From Bacteroides sp. (GTDB lineage: Bacteria > Bacteroidota > Bacteroidia > Bacteroidales > Bacteroidaceae), in NCBI GenBank assembly GCA_022648295.1, contig JALCME010000019.1:1-64000 (forward strand): a stretch of DNA of 64,000 bases, given 5' to 3'. The translations under genes were made by a program, and so were the position numbers. A model generated the notes under the pieces. That model ran no database searches and had not been told where the DNA came from. It worked only from the letters and a program-made list of their open reading frames with translations. How positions within the stretch are numbered: position 1 is the first letter of the stretch; each line of letters begins with the position of its first letter. Shown here one piece after another: positions 49,807-59,611 of the stretch.

Positions 49807-51060
49807 ATGGATTATCAAGCAACTTTATCATACTTATATGACAGTGTACCCATGTTTCAGCAAGTAGGAAGCACTGCATATAAAGAAGGTTTGGAAAATA
49901 CGATAGCACTGGACGAACACTTTGAGCATCCACACCTGCATTTCCGTAGCATTCACATTGGAGGAACAAACGGTAAAGGATCTTGCTCACATACTCTTGC
50001 CGCTATTCTGCAAGAAGCGGGGTACCGTGTGGGGCTGTATACTTCACCCCACTTAATAGATTTTCGTGAACGTATCCGCATAAATGGTCAACCGATCCCA
50101 GAGGAATATGTTATCCGTTTTATTGAAGATAATAAAAACTTCTTCGAGCCCCTTTACCCTTCCTTTTTCGAATTGACCACGGCGATGGCATTCCGCTATT
50201 TTGCCGATGAACAAATAGACGTGGCCATAGTGGAAGTAGGCCTTGGAGGACGTTTGGATTGTACGAACATCATACGTCCTGATTTAAGTATCATTACCAA
50301 CATCAGCCTTGATCATACTCAATTCTTAGGAGATACATTAGAAAAGATAGCCAGGGAAAAAGCTGGCATTATCAAAACAGAGATACCCGTAGTGATAGGA
50401 GAAACAACGCGAGAAACCAGACCGGTATTTCTACAAAAAGCCAAAGAAATGCGTGCTCCCATTTACTTTGCAGAAGAGAATAAGCGAAACGATTATCCGG
50501 AACTGGAATGTGAGTTAAAAGGCTTATATCAAGTACGGAATACCCAAACTTTACTCACTGCCCTCCCACTCCTTCAACAAGCTGGCTATCGGCTTAACGA
50601 ACAGGCAGTCCGTAACGGTTTTGCGCATGTCTGTGAGTTAACCGGACTTATGGGAAGGTGGCAGAAACTACAGAATGCTCCAACGTTGATCTGTGATACA
50701 GGGCATAATGTAGGGGGAATAACTTACATTGTAGAACAGCTTAAACAGCAACGGTACCGAAAATTACATATGATAATAGGAATGGTCAGTGATAAGGACG
50801 TTCGGGGGGTATTGTCCCTGCTTCCTCACAACGCCGAATATTATTTCACTAAAGCCAGCGTAAAACGGGCATTACCGGAAAAACGACTGGCAGAACTCGC
50901 TACTCAAATCGGCCTGCAAGGAGAATGTTACCCGGATGTGCCATCTGCAGTACGGGCTGCACAAGAAAAAAGCCTCCCCGAAGATTTTATTTTCGTAGGA
51001 GGCAGTAGTTTTATTGTAGCAGATCTTTTAACGAATCGCAATACACTCAATCTCCACTAA
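49807..51060 (+). CDS. folC: Bifunctional folylpolyglutamate/dihydrofolate synthase
   Basis: HIGGTNGKGSCSHTLAAILQEAGYRVGLYTSPHLIDFRERIRINGQPI; EVGLGGRLDCTNIIRP; DTGHNVGGI. Confidence 0.97.
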   Translation: MDYQATLSYLYDSVPMFQQVGSTAYKEGLENTIALDEHFEHPHLHFRSIHIGGTNGKGSCSHTLAAILQEAGYRVGLYTSPHLIDFRERIRINGQPIPEEYVIRFIEDNKNFFEPLYPSFFELTTAMAFRYFADEQIDVAIVEVGLGGRLDCTNIIRPDLSIITNISLDHTQFLGDTLEKIAREKAGIIKTEIPVVIGETTRETRPVFLQKAKEMRAPIYFAEENKRNDYPELECELKGLYQVRNTQTLLTALPLLQQAGYRLNEQAVRNGFAHVCELTGLMGRWQKLQNAPTLICDTGHNVGGITYIVEQLKQQRYRKLHMIIGMVSDKDVRGVLSLLPHNAEYYFTKASVKRALPEKRLAELATQIGLQGECYPDVPSAVRAAQEKSLPEDFIFVGGSSFIVADLLTNRNTLNLH

Positions 51061-51402
51061 AGCATTTTTAGGCAAAGCTTTTACTGCCACGGCAGAACGG
51101 GCAGGAAAGGCTTCGCTAAAATAAGTAGCATATACCTTATTCATCTCTGCAAACAATGACATGTCTGCTAAGAAGACTGTTGTCTTGACTACGTTGCCCA
51201 TAGACAATCCCGCTTCCTCGAGAATATACTTCATATTAGCCAATGACTGAGTTGCCTGAGCTTCAATGCCGTCCGGCATATTACCACTAACAGCATCAAT
51301 AGGCAACTGTCCTGAAACAAACACCATATTATTTACTTCAACAGCTTGGCTATAAGGGCCAATGGCACCCGGAGCCTTCGAACTAGAAACGACTTTTTTC
51401 AT
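51028..51402 (-). CDS. ridA: RidA family reactive intermediate deaminase
   Basis: KAPGAIGPYSQAVEVNNMVFVSGQLPID...ANMKYILEEAGLSMGNVVKTTVFLADM...AFPARSAVAVKALPKNALVEIECIAI. Confidence 0.97.
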   Translation of the reverse strand: MKKVVSSSKAPGAIGPYSQAVEVNNMVFVSGQLPIDAVSGNMPDGIEAQATQSLANMKYILEEAGLSMGNVVKTTVFLADMSLFAEMNKVYATYFSEAFPARSAVAVKALPKNALVEIECIAIR

Positions 51403-51619
51403 TGCGATACAGAATTAATTATAATAAATCATCATGCCATGCAGTATTCTGCAAAGCCACGCATTTGTTTTAATATATACACATTGGATAATTGCACTCA
51501 TACTTATTTAACAGTTTAAACCTAGGCCTAGCTACATCGTCGATGCGGGATTTCCCCGGCAAAGGCTCTACTTCCGAAAGAAGAGGGCCTTTGTTTATTC
51601 CAGCAAACCAACTAAAGCC

Positions 51620-53323
51620 CTATTTACAATGCTTTTTAATTAAAGCATCCACGTTAGGATCACCCAACTCCTTGGCTTTGGCAAAACTTGCACATGCTTC
51701 ACTATCCTGTTTCAATTGTAGCTGAGCTATTCCCATCAAACGATAAGCTTCTCCATATTTAGGATCAATTTCCAACGCTTTCTTTAATACATTAATAGCC
51801 TCTTCATTTCGACCGACACGAATATTAATCACAGCCAGTTCCGCACGATATGTTAAATCTTTAGGATTTACGCTAATAGCTTTTGCCATATCGTCCAATG
51901 CCAATTGAAACTGCTTTGCCTGAAGAGCAGCTTGTTCACGATAATAATAAAACAAATCGTTTACATTACCGTTTACAGCATTGAAATAGTCATTATAATC
52001 AGCTACCGCCTCACGTGCCAGTCCGGCATTCATACGAGCTTGGGCACGCTCTAATAAATAAGGTGCAGCCGACTCGGTATAAGGCTGAATACAATGCGCT
52101 ACACAACTATCCATCAAAGCCAAAATCTCAGCGGAAGATGCTTTCATTAGCTCTTTAGTTTTTGCAGCACTAAAGAATGTAGCAGGCGAAACCAGATTTG
52201 TTTTATTCACTTTCTCATAATCAGCAAGAGCAGCTGCATAATCTTGTTTGGCAAATTGAATATCTCCTTCCAATTGAATGTACATAGGAAGAGCTTGTAT
52301 TTCTATAGCTTTCTGGATTTCTCCCAAGGCCCTATCATACGTCCAGTCTTTATAGATGGAGCTTGGCTTGCTCAACTGATAACCATAAATCATTTTAGCG
52401 CGATTGTAATAAACGTCATCTTTCTTTTTTGTAACCTCAAGCGCTTTATCGATATCAGCTTCCACTTTATCCATTGACACTGATTCATTTGAAACGGCAA
52501 GTTGGTTAAACGCCCTGCGGAGATAACCGTCCGCACTATCAGGAAATTTAAGAATAAAACGATCAAGCAATTTAGCATATTCCGCCGGGGACAATTGGGA
52601 AGAAGCCATATAAAGAAGAACCAATGCCTGCTCTTCGGTATCAGGTAAAGCTTTTGGAATGCCAATTCCTTTTAGCGCCCAATCATTATATGAAAGGGCA
52701 TTGATATTTTGAGCCATAGCGAAATCCGCACCTATACCATAACACACCGTGGCAGTATCTTGTCCGGATGACTTCTGAGCAAGAGCAAAGACCTCCCCTT
52801 CGGCAGAAGTCAGCGGGCAGCTAACCATCTTATCATCCAAATGCATGTTAAGAGTATAGTAAGCGTATTTTTCCACTACTTTAGTAATGTCTTTCACTTG
52901 CCCTGCTGTATACGAGCGATCTTTTTGTGTGGAATAAGGCAACAGATAAACATCACTGCCAACCGCCGGAGAAGTAGCCGCAACTTTTAACGCCACTACT
53001 TTTTTACCAGAGACAGTAACATGGAATTTTACGACATCATACATATCATTCGCGCCCATGATGTCCTCAACAGGCATTTTCTCACCTTCGTAGTTGATAA
53101 CAACAGCCCGTTGAGCTCCCTTGAATAAACCATAATCGGACAATGCTATTCCATCTTCAGAAACAAAAAAGCCATTCCCCGTATTAAGAATTTTGTCGTT
53201 CTTATCGTAAGTTATAATCGAAAAGACGGCACGTTTGGCCTTTTCCACCCACTTAGGTGCTTGAGCCATACTCCACTGAGCCAATAAACAGAGGCTAAGC
53301 GTTAACAATACTTTTTTATTCAT
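51620..53323 (-). CDS. Trypsin-like plus TPR secreted protein
   Basis: Signal peptide; N-terminal trypsin-like fold GNGFFVSEDGIALSDYGLFKGA; C-terminal TPRs. Confidence 0.85.
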   Translation of the reverse strand: MNKKVLLTLSLCLLAQWSMAQAPKWVEKAKRAVFSIITYDKNDKILNTGNGFFVSEDGIALSDYGLFKGAQRAVVINYEGEKMPVEDIMGANDMYDVVKFHVTVSGKKVVALKVAATSPAVGSDVYLLPYSTQKDRSYTAGQVKDITKVVEKYAYYTLNMHLDDKMVSCPLTSAEGEVFALAQKSSGQDTATVCYGIGADFAMAQNINALSYNDWALKGIGIPKALPDTEEQALVLLYMASSQLSPAEYAKLLDRFILKFPDSADGYLRRAFNQLAVSNESVSMDKVEADIDKALEVTKKKDDVYYNRAKMIYGYQLSKPSSIYKDWTYDRALGEIQKAIEIQALPMYIQLEGDIQFAKQDYAAALADYEKVNKTNLVSPATFFSAAKTKELMKASSAEILALMDSCVAHCIQPYTESAAPYLLERAQARMNAGLAREAVADYNDYFNAVNGNVNDLFYYYREQAALQAKQFQLALDDMAKAISVNPKDLTYRAELAVINIRVGRNEEAINVLKKALEIDPKYGEAYRLMGIAQLQLKQDSEACASFAKAKELGDPNVDALIKKHCK

Positions 53324-53326
53324 ATA

Positions 53327-54067
53327 TCAATTTATTCTTTGTTTCACTGCCTCATAAATCAAGATTCCCGCTGCAACAGAAACATTAAGCGACTCAATGC
53401 TTCCTAACATAGGAATCTTTACCCATTCGTCACAAAGGGACAAATTATCATAAGAAACTCCTTTGTCTTCAGCCCCCATAACAATGCATACCGGACCGCT
53501 GTAATCCGCTTTAGTATAATCATAATCGCCCTTCTCTGTAGCCGCCACAATCCGAAACCCGCTATCTTTAAGGAAATGCAATGCTTCTTTCAGACTTTGT
53601 TCACGACACACCGGCAACGTATGCAATGCGCCGGCAGATGTCTTTACCGCATCCGCATTCACCGAAACACTCCCACGTGCCGGAATAATAATGGCATCAA
53701 CTGCAGCACACTCACATGTACGGGAGATCGCTCCAAAGTTACGAACGTCCGTAATGCCATCCAACATAACAAAGAACGGATTCTTACCTTGTTCAAAAAG
53801 AAAAGGCACCAGATCTTCTATTTTTTGGTAAGTGACAGAAGAGATAAAAGCTACCACTCCCTGGTGGTTCTTACGCGTTATCCGGTTGATGCGCTCTACC
53901 GGGACGCGTTGTATTGGAATTAAAGTTCCCTTTAAAGCAGTAAAAAGTTCTTTCGACAAATCACTTTGGATATCTTTTTTCACCAATATCTTATCAATCT
54001 CTCTCCCTGCCTGTACAGCCTCTATCACGGCTCGAACGCCAAAAATCATTTCAGTCTTATCAATCAT
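53327..54067 (-). CDS. rlmB: 23S rRNA (guanosine-2'-O-)-methyltransferase, SpoU family
   Basis: IFGVRAVIEAVQAGREIDKILVKK...LDGITDVRNFGAISRTCECAAVDAII...VMGAEDKGVSYDNLSLCDEWVKIPMLGSIESLNVSVAAGILIYE. Confidence 0.95.
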   Translation of the reverse strand: MIDKTEMIFGVRAVIEAVQAGREIDKILVKKDIQSDLSKELFTALKGTLIPIQRVPVERINRITRKNHQGVVAFISSVTYQKIEDLVPFLFEQGKNPFFVMLDGITDVRNFGAISRTCECAAVDAIIIPARGSVSVNADAVKTSAGALHTLPVCREQSLKEALHFLKDSGFRIVAATEKGDYDYTKADYSGPVCIVMGAEDKGVSYDNLSLCDEWVKIPMLGSIESLNVSVAAGILIYEAVKQRIN

Positions 54068-54103
54068 CTATTCATTCAGTATTTAAATAAAAACAAAAAA
54101 CAG

Positions 54104-55768
54104 CTATTCTTTGATACCAAGCAACGATTTCGCATTGTTCAAAGCCGCTTCAGTTAAAGTTGATCCACTTAGCATATGAGCAACCTCCTCCACTCTTTCT
54201 TTGTCTGTCAGTCGACAAATATAACTATTCGTTTCTGTCGCAGTATCCTGTTTATAAACTTTATAGTGAACCCTTCCACGCGAAGCTATTTGGGGTAAAT
54301 GGGTAATGCTAATGACTTGGCGATTATGCTCCCCCATCTCCTCCATAATATCAGCCATGCGGTCTGCTATTTCACCCGAGACCCCTGTATCTATCTCATC
54401 AAACAGAATTGTCGGCAATTTTACCGCACCGGCTATCATAGCCTTTAAGGACAACATGACCCTGGCTATTTCACCGCCGGAAGCAACAGAAGAGATATTC
54501 TGCAGAACGCCATTTTTGTTTGCAGAGAAGAGAAAGTTTACCGTATCCACCCCATGTATTCCGGGCTCTTTACGTATGCCAATTTCTACTTGAAAACGCA
54601 CGTGGGGCATCCCCAAAGGTACTAAACGCGTTGCCATTTGTTTTTCCACTTCCCGGGCAGTCTTCGTACGTGACTGAGTTAAAATAGCAGCTTGTTTTTC
54701 TACTTTCACACGCAAATCTTCGCTATGCTTCTTCAAACTATTAATCTGCTCATCATAAGATGTAATTGCAGACAGCTTATCGCTATATTCTTGTTGAAGA
54801 GACAATAATTCTATTACACTTGACACCCGGTGCTTCTGCTGCAAAGTATAAATCAGATTTAATCTATCATTAACTTCTTCCAGACGAACCGGATTAAATT
54901 CAATGTTTTCTTCTTTAGAAGAAATTTCCTGTGAAATATCTTTTAGCTCAATATATGCACTCTCCAAACGGTCTGCTAGCTCGGATGACACGGAATAGAC
55001 TTTCTTTAACCCGGATATGGCATTCAGGCTCTCTTTCAATGCAGGAAGTATGCCATTTTCATCAGCTATTAGAAGCTGTTCCGAACGATACAGTCCGGCT
55101 TTTATTTCTTCTGCATGACTCAACATTTCAGCTTCCTGTTCCAGTTCCTCTTGTTCTTCCGATGACAAATGAGCTTCTTCCAGTTGCTCAAATTGGAAAC
55201 GAACATAATCTTCATCAGCTTTATTTTCTTCCGCACGAATCATCAGTTCCTTTAATTCCTCCTGCACCTGCTTCCACGATTTATACAAACCCTGATATGC
55301 AGAAAGCAATTCTTCATTATGAGCCAAAATATCGAGTACATTAAGCTGAAAGCCTTCTTGATTCAATAAAAGGTTTTGATGTTGGGAGTGAACATCTATT
55401 AATTGTTCTCCCAACTCTTTCATTTGCACCAGTGAAGCGGGAGTATCATTAATAAAAGCCCGGCTTTTACCGGAAGCTTGCACCTCACGTCTGAGAATAC
55501 ACTCATCTTCATATTCCAACTCATTCTCTTTAAAGAACGGTTGCATTCCATACGCGGAAATATCAAAATGAGCCTCAATAACACACCTGGAAGCCCCCTG
55601 GCGAATAGCCTTCACATCAGCGCGCTGTCCTAACAACAATCCAATGGCACCTAGAATTATAGATTTTCCAGCTCCAGTCTCTCCCGTAATAACAGAAAAT
55701 CCTGCACTGAAATCAATATCCAATTTTTCTATTAGTGCATAATTTTGTATATGAAGTGAACGTAGCAT
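54104..55768 (-). CDS. recN: DNA repair protein RecN
   Basis: MLRSLHIQNYALIEKLDIDFSAGFSVITGETGAGKSIILGAIGLLLGQRAD; LFDEIDTGVSGEIADRMADIM. Confidence 0.98.
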   Translation of the reverse strand: MLRSLHIQNYALIEKLDIDFSAGFSVITGETGAGKSIILGAIGLLLGQRADVKAIRQGASRCVIEAHFDISAYGMQPFFKENELEYEDECILRREVQASGKSRAFINDTPASLVQMKELGEQLIDVHSQHQNLLLNQEGFQLNVLDILAHNEELLSAYQGLYKSWKQVQEELKELMIRAEENKADEDYVRFQFEQLEEAHLSSEEQEELEQEAEMLSHAEEIKAGLYRSEQLLIADENGILPALKESLNAISGLKKVYSVSSELADRLESAYIELKDISQEISSKEENIEFNPVRLEEVNDRLNLIYTLQQKHRVSSVIELLSLQQEYSDKLSAITSYDEQINSLKKHSEDLRVKVEKQAAILTQSRTKTAREVEKQMATRLVPLGMPHVRFQVEIGIRKEPGIHGVDTVNFLFSANKNGVLQNISSVASGGEIARVMLSLKAMIAGAVKLPTILFDEIDTGVSGEIADRMADIMEEMGEHNRQVISITHLPQIASRGRVHYKVYKQDTATETNSYICRLTDKERVEEVAHMLSGSTLTEAALNNAKSLLGIKE

Positions 55769-55796
55769 TATTCTTAGTCGTTACAAAAAACAATCA

Positions 55797-57020
55797 TTAC
55801 TTCTTTCGCAATTCTTTCACCAACCGATCTACAATATCCACAGCAACTTCAGCTTTTGATTTCAAAGGATAATCATTGCGTCCATCTTTATCAATAATGC
55901 TGATTTTATTGGTATCACATTGGAAACCGGCACCGTTATCCTGCAATGAATTTAAAACAATAAAATCCAGATTTTTACGTTTCAATTTATCTTCTGCATG
56001 TTGTTGACCTTCATCTGTTTCAAGGGCAAAACCCACCGAAACTAGTCCCGGATACATTGTTTTTAGTCCACCCACATAAGCGGCAATATCCTTTGTAGGC
56101 TTTAAGTGCAAGGTCAAATCACCTCTTTCCTCTCGCTTAATCTTTGTACTGTTCTCTTGTTCCGGAGAAAAGTCTGCTACTGCAGCCGAAAGAATAACAG
56201 CATCCAAATTTCCTAATAACCCACTTACACTGCCATACATCTGTTCCGCTGATTCAACATCAAAACGCTGGATATTGGCATATTTAGTTCTTAATTGAAC
56301 CGGACCAGTAATCAAAATAACCTTTGCTCCTCTGCTTGCACACTCATCGGCAATGGCAAACCCCATTTTACCGGAGGAATAATTTCCGATAAAACGTACC
56401 GGATCAATTTTTTCGTAAGTAGGACCGGCAGTGATCATTATCGTCCTGCCGCATAAATCACCTTCCTCATAAGCAAAAAAATCAGCTAAATATTGAATTA
56501 TCGCCTCTGGCTCTTCCATACGTCCTTTCCCGACCAAGTGACTGGCAAGTTCGCCGGTAGCAGGTTCTATTATATGATTTCCAAATGACCGGAGAATATT
56601 CAGATTCTTTTGTGTAGAAGAATGTGCATACATATCCAAGTCCATAGCAGGTGCTACAAAAACAGGCGCTTTAGCCGACAGATAAGTTGTAATCAACATA
56701 TTATCAGCTATTCCGTTTGCCATTTTACCAATAGTAGAAGCAGTAGCAGGGGCAATCAACATGGCATCAGCCCACAAGCCAAGATCCACATGGCTATTCC
56801 AAGTGCCATCACGCTGAGCAAAAAAATCACTGATAACGGGTTTCCCGGTTAGAGCGGAAAGAGTTACAGGTGTAATAAATTCTTTCCCCGACGGTGTAAT
56901 AACTACCTGAACTTCTGCACCTTGCTTAATTAAACCACGAATAATATAGCATGCTTTATAAGCAGCAATACTTCCCGTAATTCCTAATATTATTTTTTTC
57001 CCGTCAAGTGTACTAGCCAT
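55797..57020 (-). CDS. coaBC: Phosphopantothenoylcysteine decarboxylase/synthase
   Basis: KKIILGITGSIAAYKACYIIRGLIKQGAEVQVVITPSGKEFITPVT; TAGPTYEKIDPVRFIGNYSSGKMGFAIADE. Confidence 0.98.
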   Translation of the reverse strand: MASTLDGKKIILGITGSIAAYKACYIIRGLIKQGAEVQVVITPSGKEFITPVTLSALTGKPVISDFFAQRDGTWNSHVDLGLWADAMLIAPATASTIGKMANGIADNMLITTYLSAKAPVFVAPAMDLDMYAHSSTQKNLNILRSFGNHIIEPATGELASHLVGKGRMEEPEAIIQYLADFFAYEEGDLCGRTIMITAGPTYEKIDPVRFIGNYSSGKMGFAIADECASRGAKVILITGPVQLRTKYANIQRFDVESAEQMYGSVSGLLGNLDAVILSAAVADFSPEQENSTKIKREERGDLTLHLKPTKDIAAYVGGLKTMYPGLVSVGFALETDEGQQHAEDKLKRKNLDFIVLNSLQDNGAGFQCDTNKISIIDKDGRNDYPLKSKAEVAVDIVDRLVKELRKK

Positions 57021-57024
57021 AGTC

Positions 57025-57798
57025 TTATCGTTTTTCTGTCATTTCACGTAAACGAATCTTTGTAAGCATAGCCTTTGTATTTAAAGTAAAATCACTATTA
57101 AGTATCCAGCTATAATAACCAGGATCTTTTTTCAAGACTTCTGCAACCGACATTCCTCTATATTTTCCAAAATTAAATACTTCCACCCCATTATTATCAT
57201 AGACCATACGCCCCGCAAAATCTACGTTTTTATTAAAGCTGGAATAATCCGAAAGATAAGCAATATCATTTTTCAAGTCAGCATAACGATCAAGCTGCGC
57301 CATAAGTACTTCATAGGTGGCACGAGTATCAGCTTCAGCCGTGTGAGCATCTTCCAAATTTCTACCGCAATAAAATTTATAAGCAGCCGAAAGCGTACGC
57401 TGCTCCATTTTATGGAAAATAACCTGTACATCCACAAACTTACGACGGCTCAAATCAATATCCACTCCGGCACGAAGGAACTCCTCCGCCAATACCGGAA
57501 TATCAAAACGATTGGAATTAAAACCGGCTAAATCACATCCTTCTATTGCATTGGCTATACTACGGGCAACTCCTTTAAAAGTAGGACATTCCGCAATATC
57601 CGCATCATAAATGCCATGAATGGCCGAAGCCTCTTCAGGAATATGCATTTCCGGATTAATACGCATTGTTTTAGCTTCTTCGTTACCATTAGGAAAGACT
57701 TTAAGATAGCACATTTCGACAATACGATCTACATTGATATTTGTACCTGTGGTTTCCAAATCAAAAAACACTATAGGATTTTTGAGATTTAATTTCAT
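57025..57798 (-). CDS. DnaQ-like 3'-5' exonuclease
   Basis: PIVFFDLETTGTNINVDRIVEMCYLKV; AGFNSNRFDIPVLAEEFLRAG; DAHTAEADTRATYEV. Confidence 0.94.
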   Translation of the reverse strand: MKLNLKNPIVFFDLETTGTNINVDRIVEMCYLKVFPNGNEEAKTMRINPEMHIPEEASAIHGIYDADIAECPTFKGVARSIANAIEGCDLAGFNSNRFDIPVLAEEFLRAGVDIDLSRRKFVDVQVIFHKMEQRTLSAAYKFYCGRNLEDAHTAEADTRATYEVLMAQLDRYADLKNDIAYLSDYSSFNKNVDFAGRMVYDNNGVEVFNFGKYRGMSVAEVLKKDPGYYSWILNSDFTLNTKAMLTKIRLREMTEKR

Positions 57799-57909
57799 TG
57801 ATTTATATATTAAGTGAAAGGAGACAAGTTAACGCAGATACAAGGTTACTCTAAAAACTAACCTCATTAACAACCCGCTAACTTGTCCCCCTTATTAAAT
57901 TGGTTTCTT

Positions 57910-59034
57910 TCAGTCGTTTAACATCATGGGCATTAGTAACATCAATAAATCTTCATTTTCCTCCTGTTCAACCGGAATTATAACTCCCGCGCGTGAAGGA
58001 TCAGCCAATTCTATAATTATTTCATCGGCAGATATATTATTTAAAATATCAATTAAAAAAGTAGATTTAAACCCTATGCTCATAGGATTACCATCATATT
58101 GACAAGTCAATGTTTCCTCCGCGGAAGTGGAGAAGTCAATATCTTGAGCCGAAACGACCACCTGATTAGCCAGTAAGCGCAATTTTATCAAGCTGCTTGC
58201 CTGAGATGAAAAGATAGAAACACGCCTCAATGCTCCAATTAACAACATCCTGTCCATGGTGACTTTATAAGGATTGTTCTGCGGAATAACAGAATTATAA
58301 TTGGGATAACGTCCTTCAATAAGACGGCAGAACATACGGAACTTGTTCAAAGTAAACACGGCATTACGTTCGTCAAACTCAATCAATACCGAATTTTGCT
58401 CCTTCAATAACAAATTTTTGATTAATAACGCAGGCTTCTTGGGTAAAATAAAAGCAGCACGTTCACTTCCTTTCGTAGTCAAAGTCTTACAGCGTACTAA
58501 CTTATGACCATCAGAAGCCACCATCGTTATATCTTCAGTAGTTATATCGAAATAAATACCATTCATCACCGGACGAAGCTCATCATCTGCCGTTGCAAAC
58601 ACAGATCTATTAATACCAGCTAATAGTACTTGTGCATCTATATCTACACGTACCGCATTATCGCCCAAAGCTGCTGATTTAGGAAATTCATCGGCATTCT
58701 GTCCCATTAAACCATATTTTCCATTCTGATATAGCACCTTTATTTCCAATGAATTCACATCCACCTCAAACGTTAAAGGCTGATCTGGTAATTCTTTAAG
58801 TGCATCCAAGATGGTTCTGGCGGCAACACAAAAGCGACCATTAGAATCACTTTCATTCACTTCAATAGTAGTCACCATTGTTGTTTCACTATCCGAAGCA
58901 GTCACAGACAAGGTTCCATCCTCCAATTCAAATAAAAAATAGTCTAAAATTGGTAACGTGTTTTTTGAATTAATCACACGGCTGATAGCTTGTAAATGAT
59001 TGGAGAGTACAGTACTCGAAACGATAAATTTCAT
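57910..59034 (-). CDS. dnaN: DNA polymerase III beta subunit (sliding clamp)
   Basis: MKFIVSSTVLSNHLQAISRVINSKNTLPILDYFLFELEDGTLSVTASDSETTM; C-terminal LLMLLMPMMLND. Start M15 of the ORF preferred. Confidence 0.97.
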   Translation of the reverse strand: MKFIVSSTVLSNHLQAISRVINSKNTLPILDYFLFELEDGTLSVTASDSETTMVTTIEVNESDSNGRFCVAARTILDALKELPDQPLTFEVDVNSLEIKVLYQNGKYGLMGQNADEFPKSAALGDNAVRVDIDAQVLLAGINRSVFATADDELRPVMNGIYFDITTEDITMVASDGHKLVRCKTLTTKGSERAAFILPKKPALLIKNLLLKEQNSVLIEFDERNAVFTLNKFRMFCRLIEGRYPNYNSVIPQNNPYKVTMDRMLLIGALRRVSIFSSQASSLIKLRLLANQVVVSAQDIDFSTSAEETLTCQYDGNPMSIGFKSTFLIDILNNISADEIIIELADPSRAGVIIPVEQEENEDLLMLLMPMMLND

Positions 59035-59209
59035 ATATTCTGTGTATTTAAGTTTTATATTAATCCAATTTATCACTGACTGATATAGTATCGGACAAAG
59101 TTACAAAAAAAGATTTTCCAACCGCTATGTTTCTTTAGAAAAACATCCCCAATATCGTCGAATATTCCTAAAAAATTGTAACTTCGCACCGTCATTTAAA
59201 CAAAGAACA

Positions 59210-59584
59210 ATGGAATTTACAGGAAAAATCATTGCTATACTCCCGGCAAGAGGTGGAGTGTCAAAATCAGGCAACGAATGGAAAGCACAAGAATATGTTA
59301 TAGAAGATCACGGACAGTATCCAAAGCGAATGTGCTTCGACATCTTTGGAACTGATAAAATAGAATCTTTCAACATTCAAATGGGGGAGGAATTAACTGT
59401 CTCTTTTGATATTGATGCCCGTCAATGGCAAGACAGATGGTTTAACAGTATACGCGCATGGAAGATTGACCGCGTAAATGCCACGGCTGCGGCACAAGCA
59501 CCAGGTGCTCCGGTTCCCCCTCCAACACCATCACCAGTTCCTGAATTTCTTGCAGGAGATGCAAAAGATGATCTTCCTTTTTAA
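59210..59584 (+). CDS. DUF3127-like OB-fold protein
   Basis: MEFTGKIIAILPARGGVSKSGNEWKAQEYVIEDHGQYPKRMCFDIFGTDKIESFNIQMGEELTVSFDIDARQWQDRWFNSIRAWKI; acidic/DLPF SSB-like tail. Confidence 0.9.
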   Translation: MEFTGKIIAILPARGGVSKSGNEWKAQEYVIEDHGQYPKRMCFDIFGTDKIESFNIQMGEELTVSFDIDARQWQDRWFNSIRAWKIDRVNATAAAQAPGAPVPPPTPSPVPEFLAGDAKDDLPF

Positions 59585-59611
59585 TATACTTATATTTACA
59601 CGATATAAACT

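Noticed and set aside
54931-55344. 137-aa plus-strand ORF antisense to recN
   Set aside because: Overlaps conserved recN coding sequence; no domain recognised.
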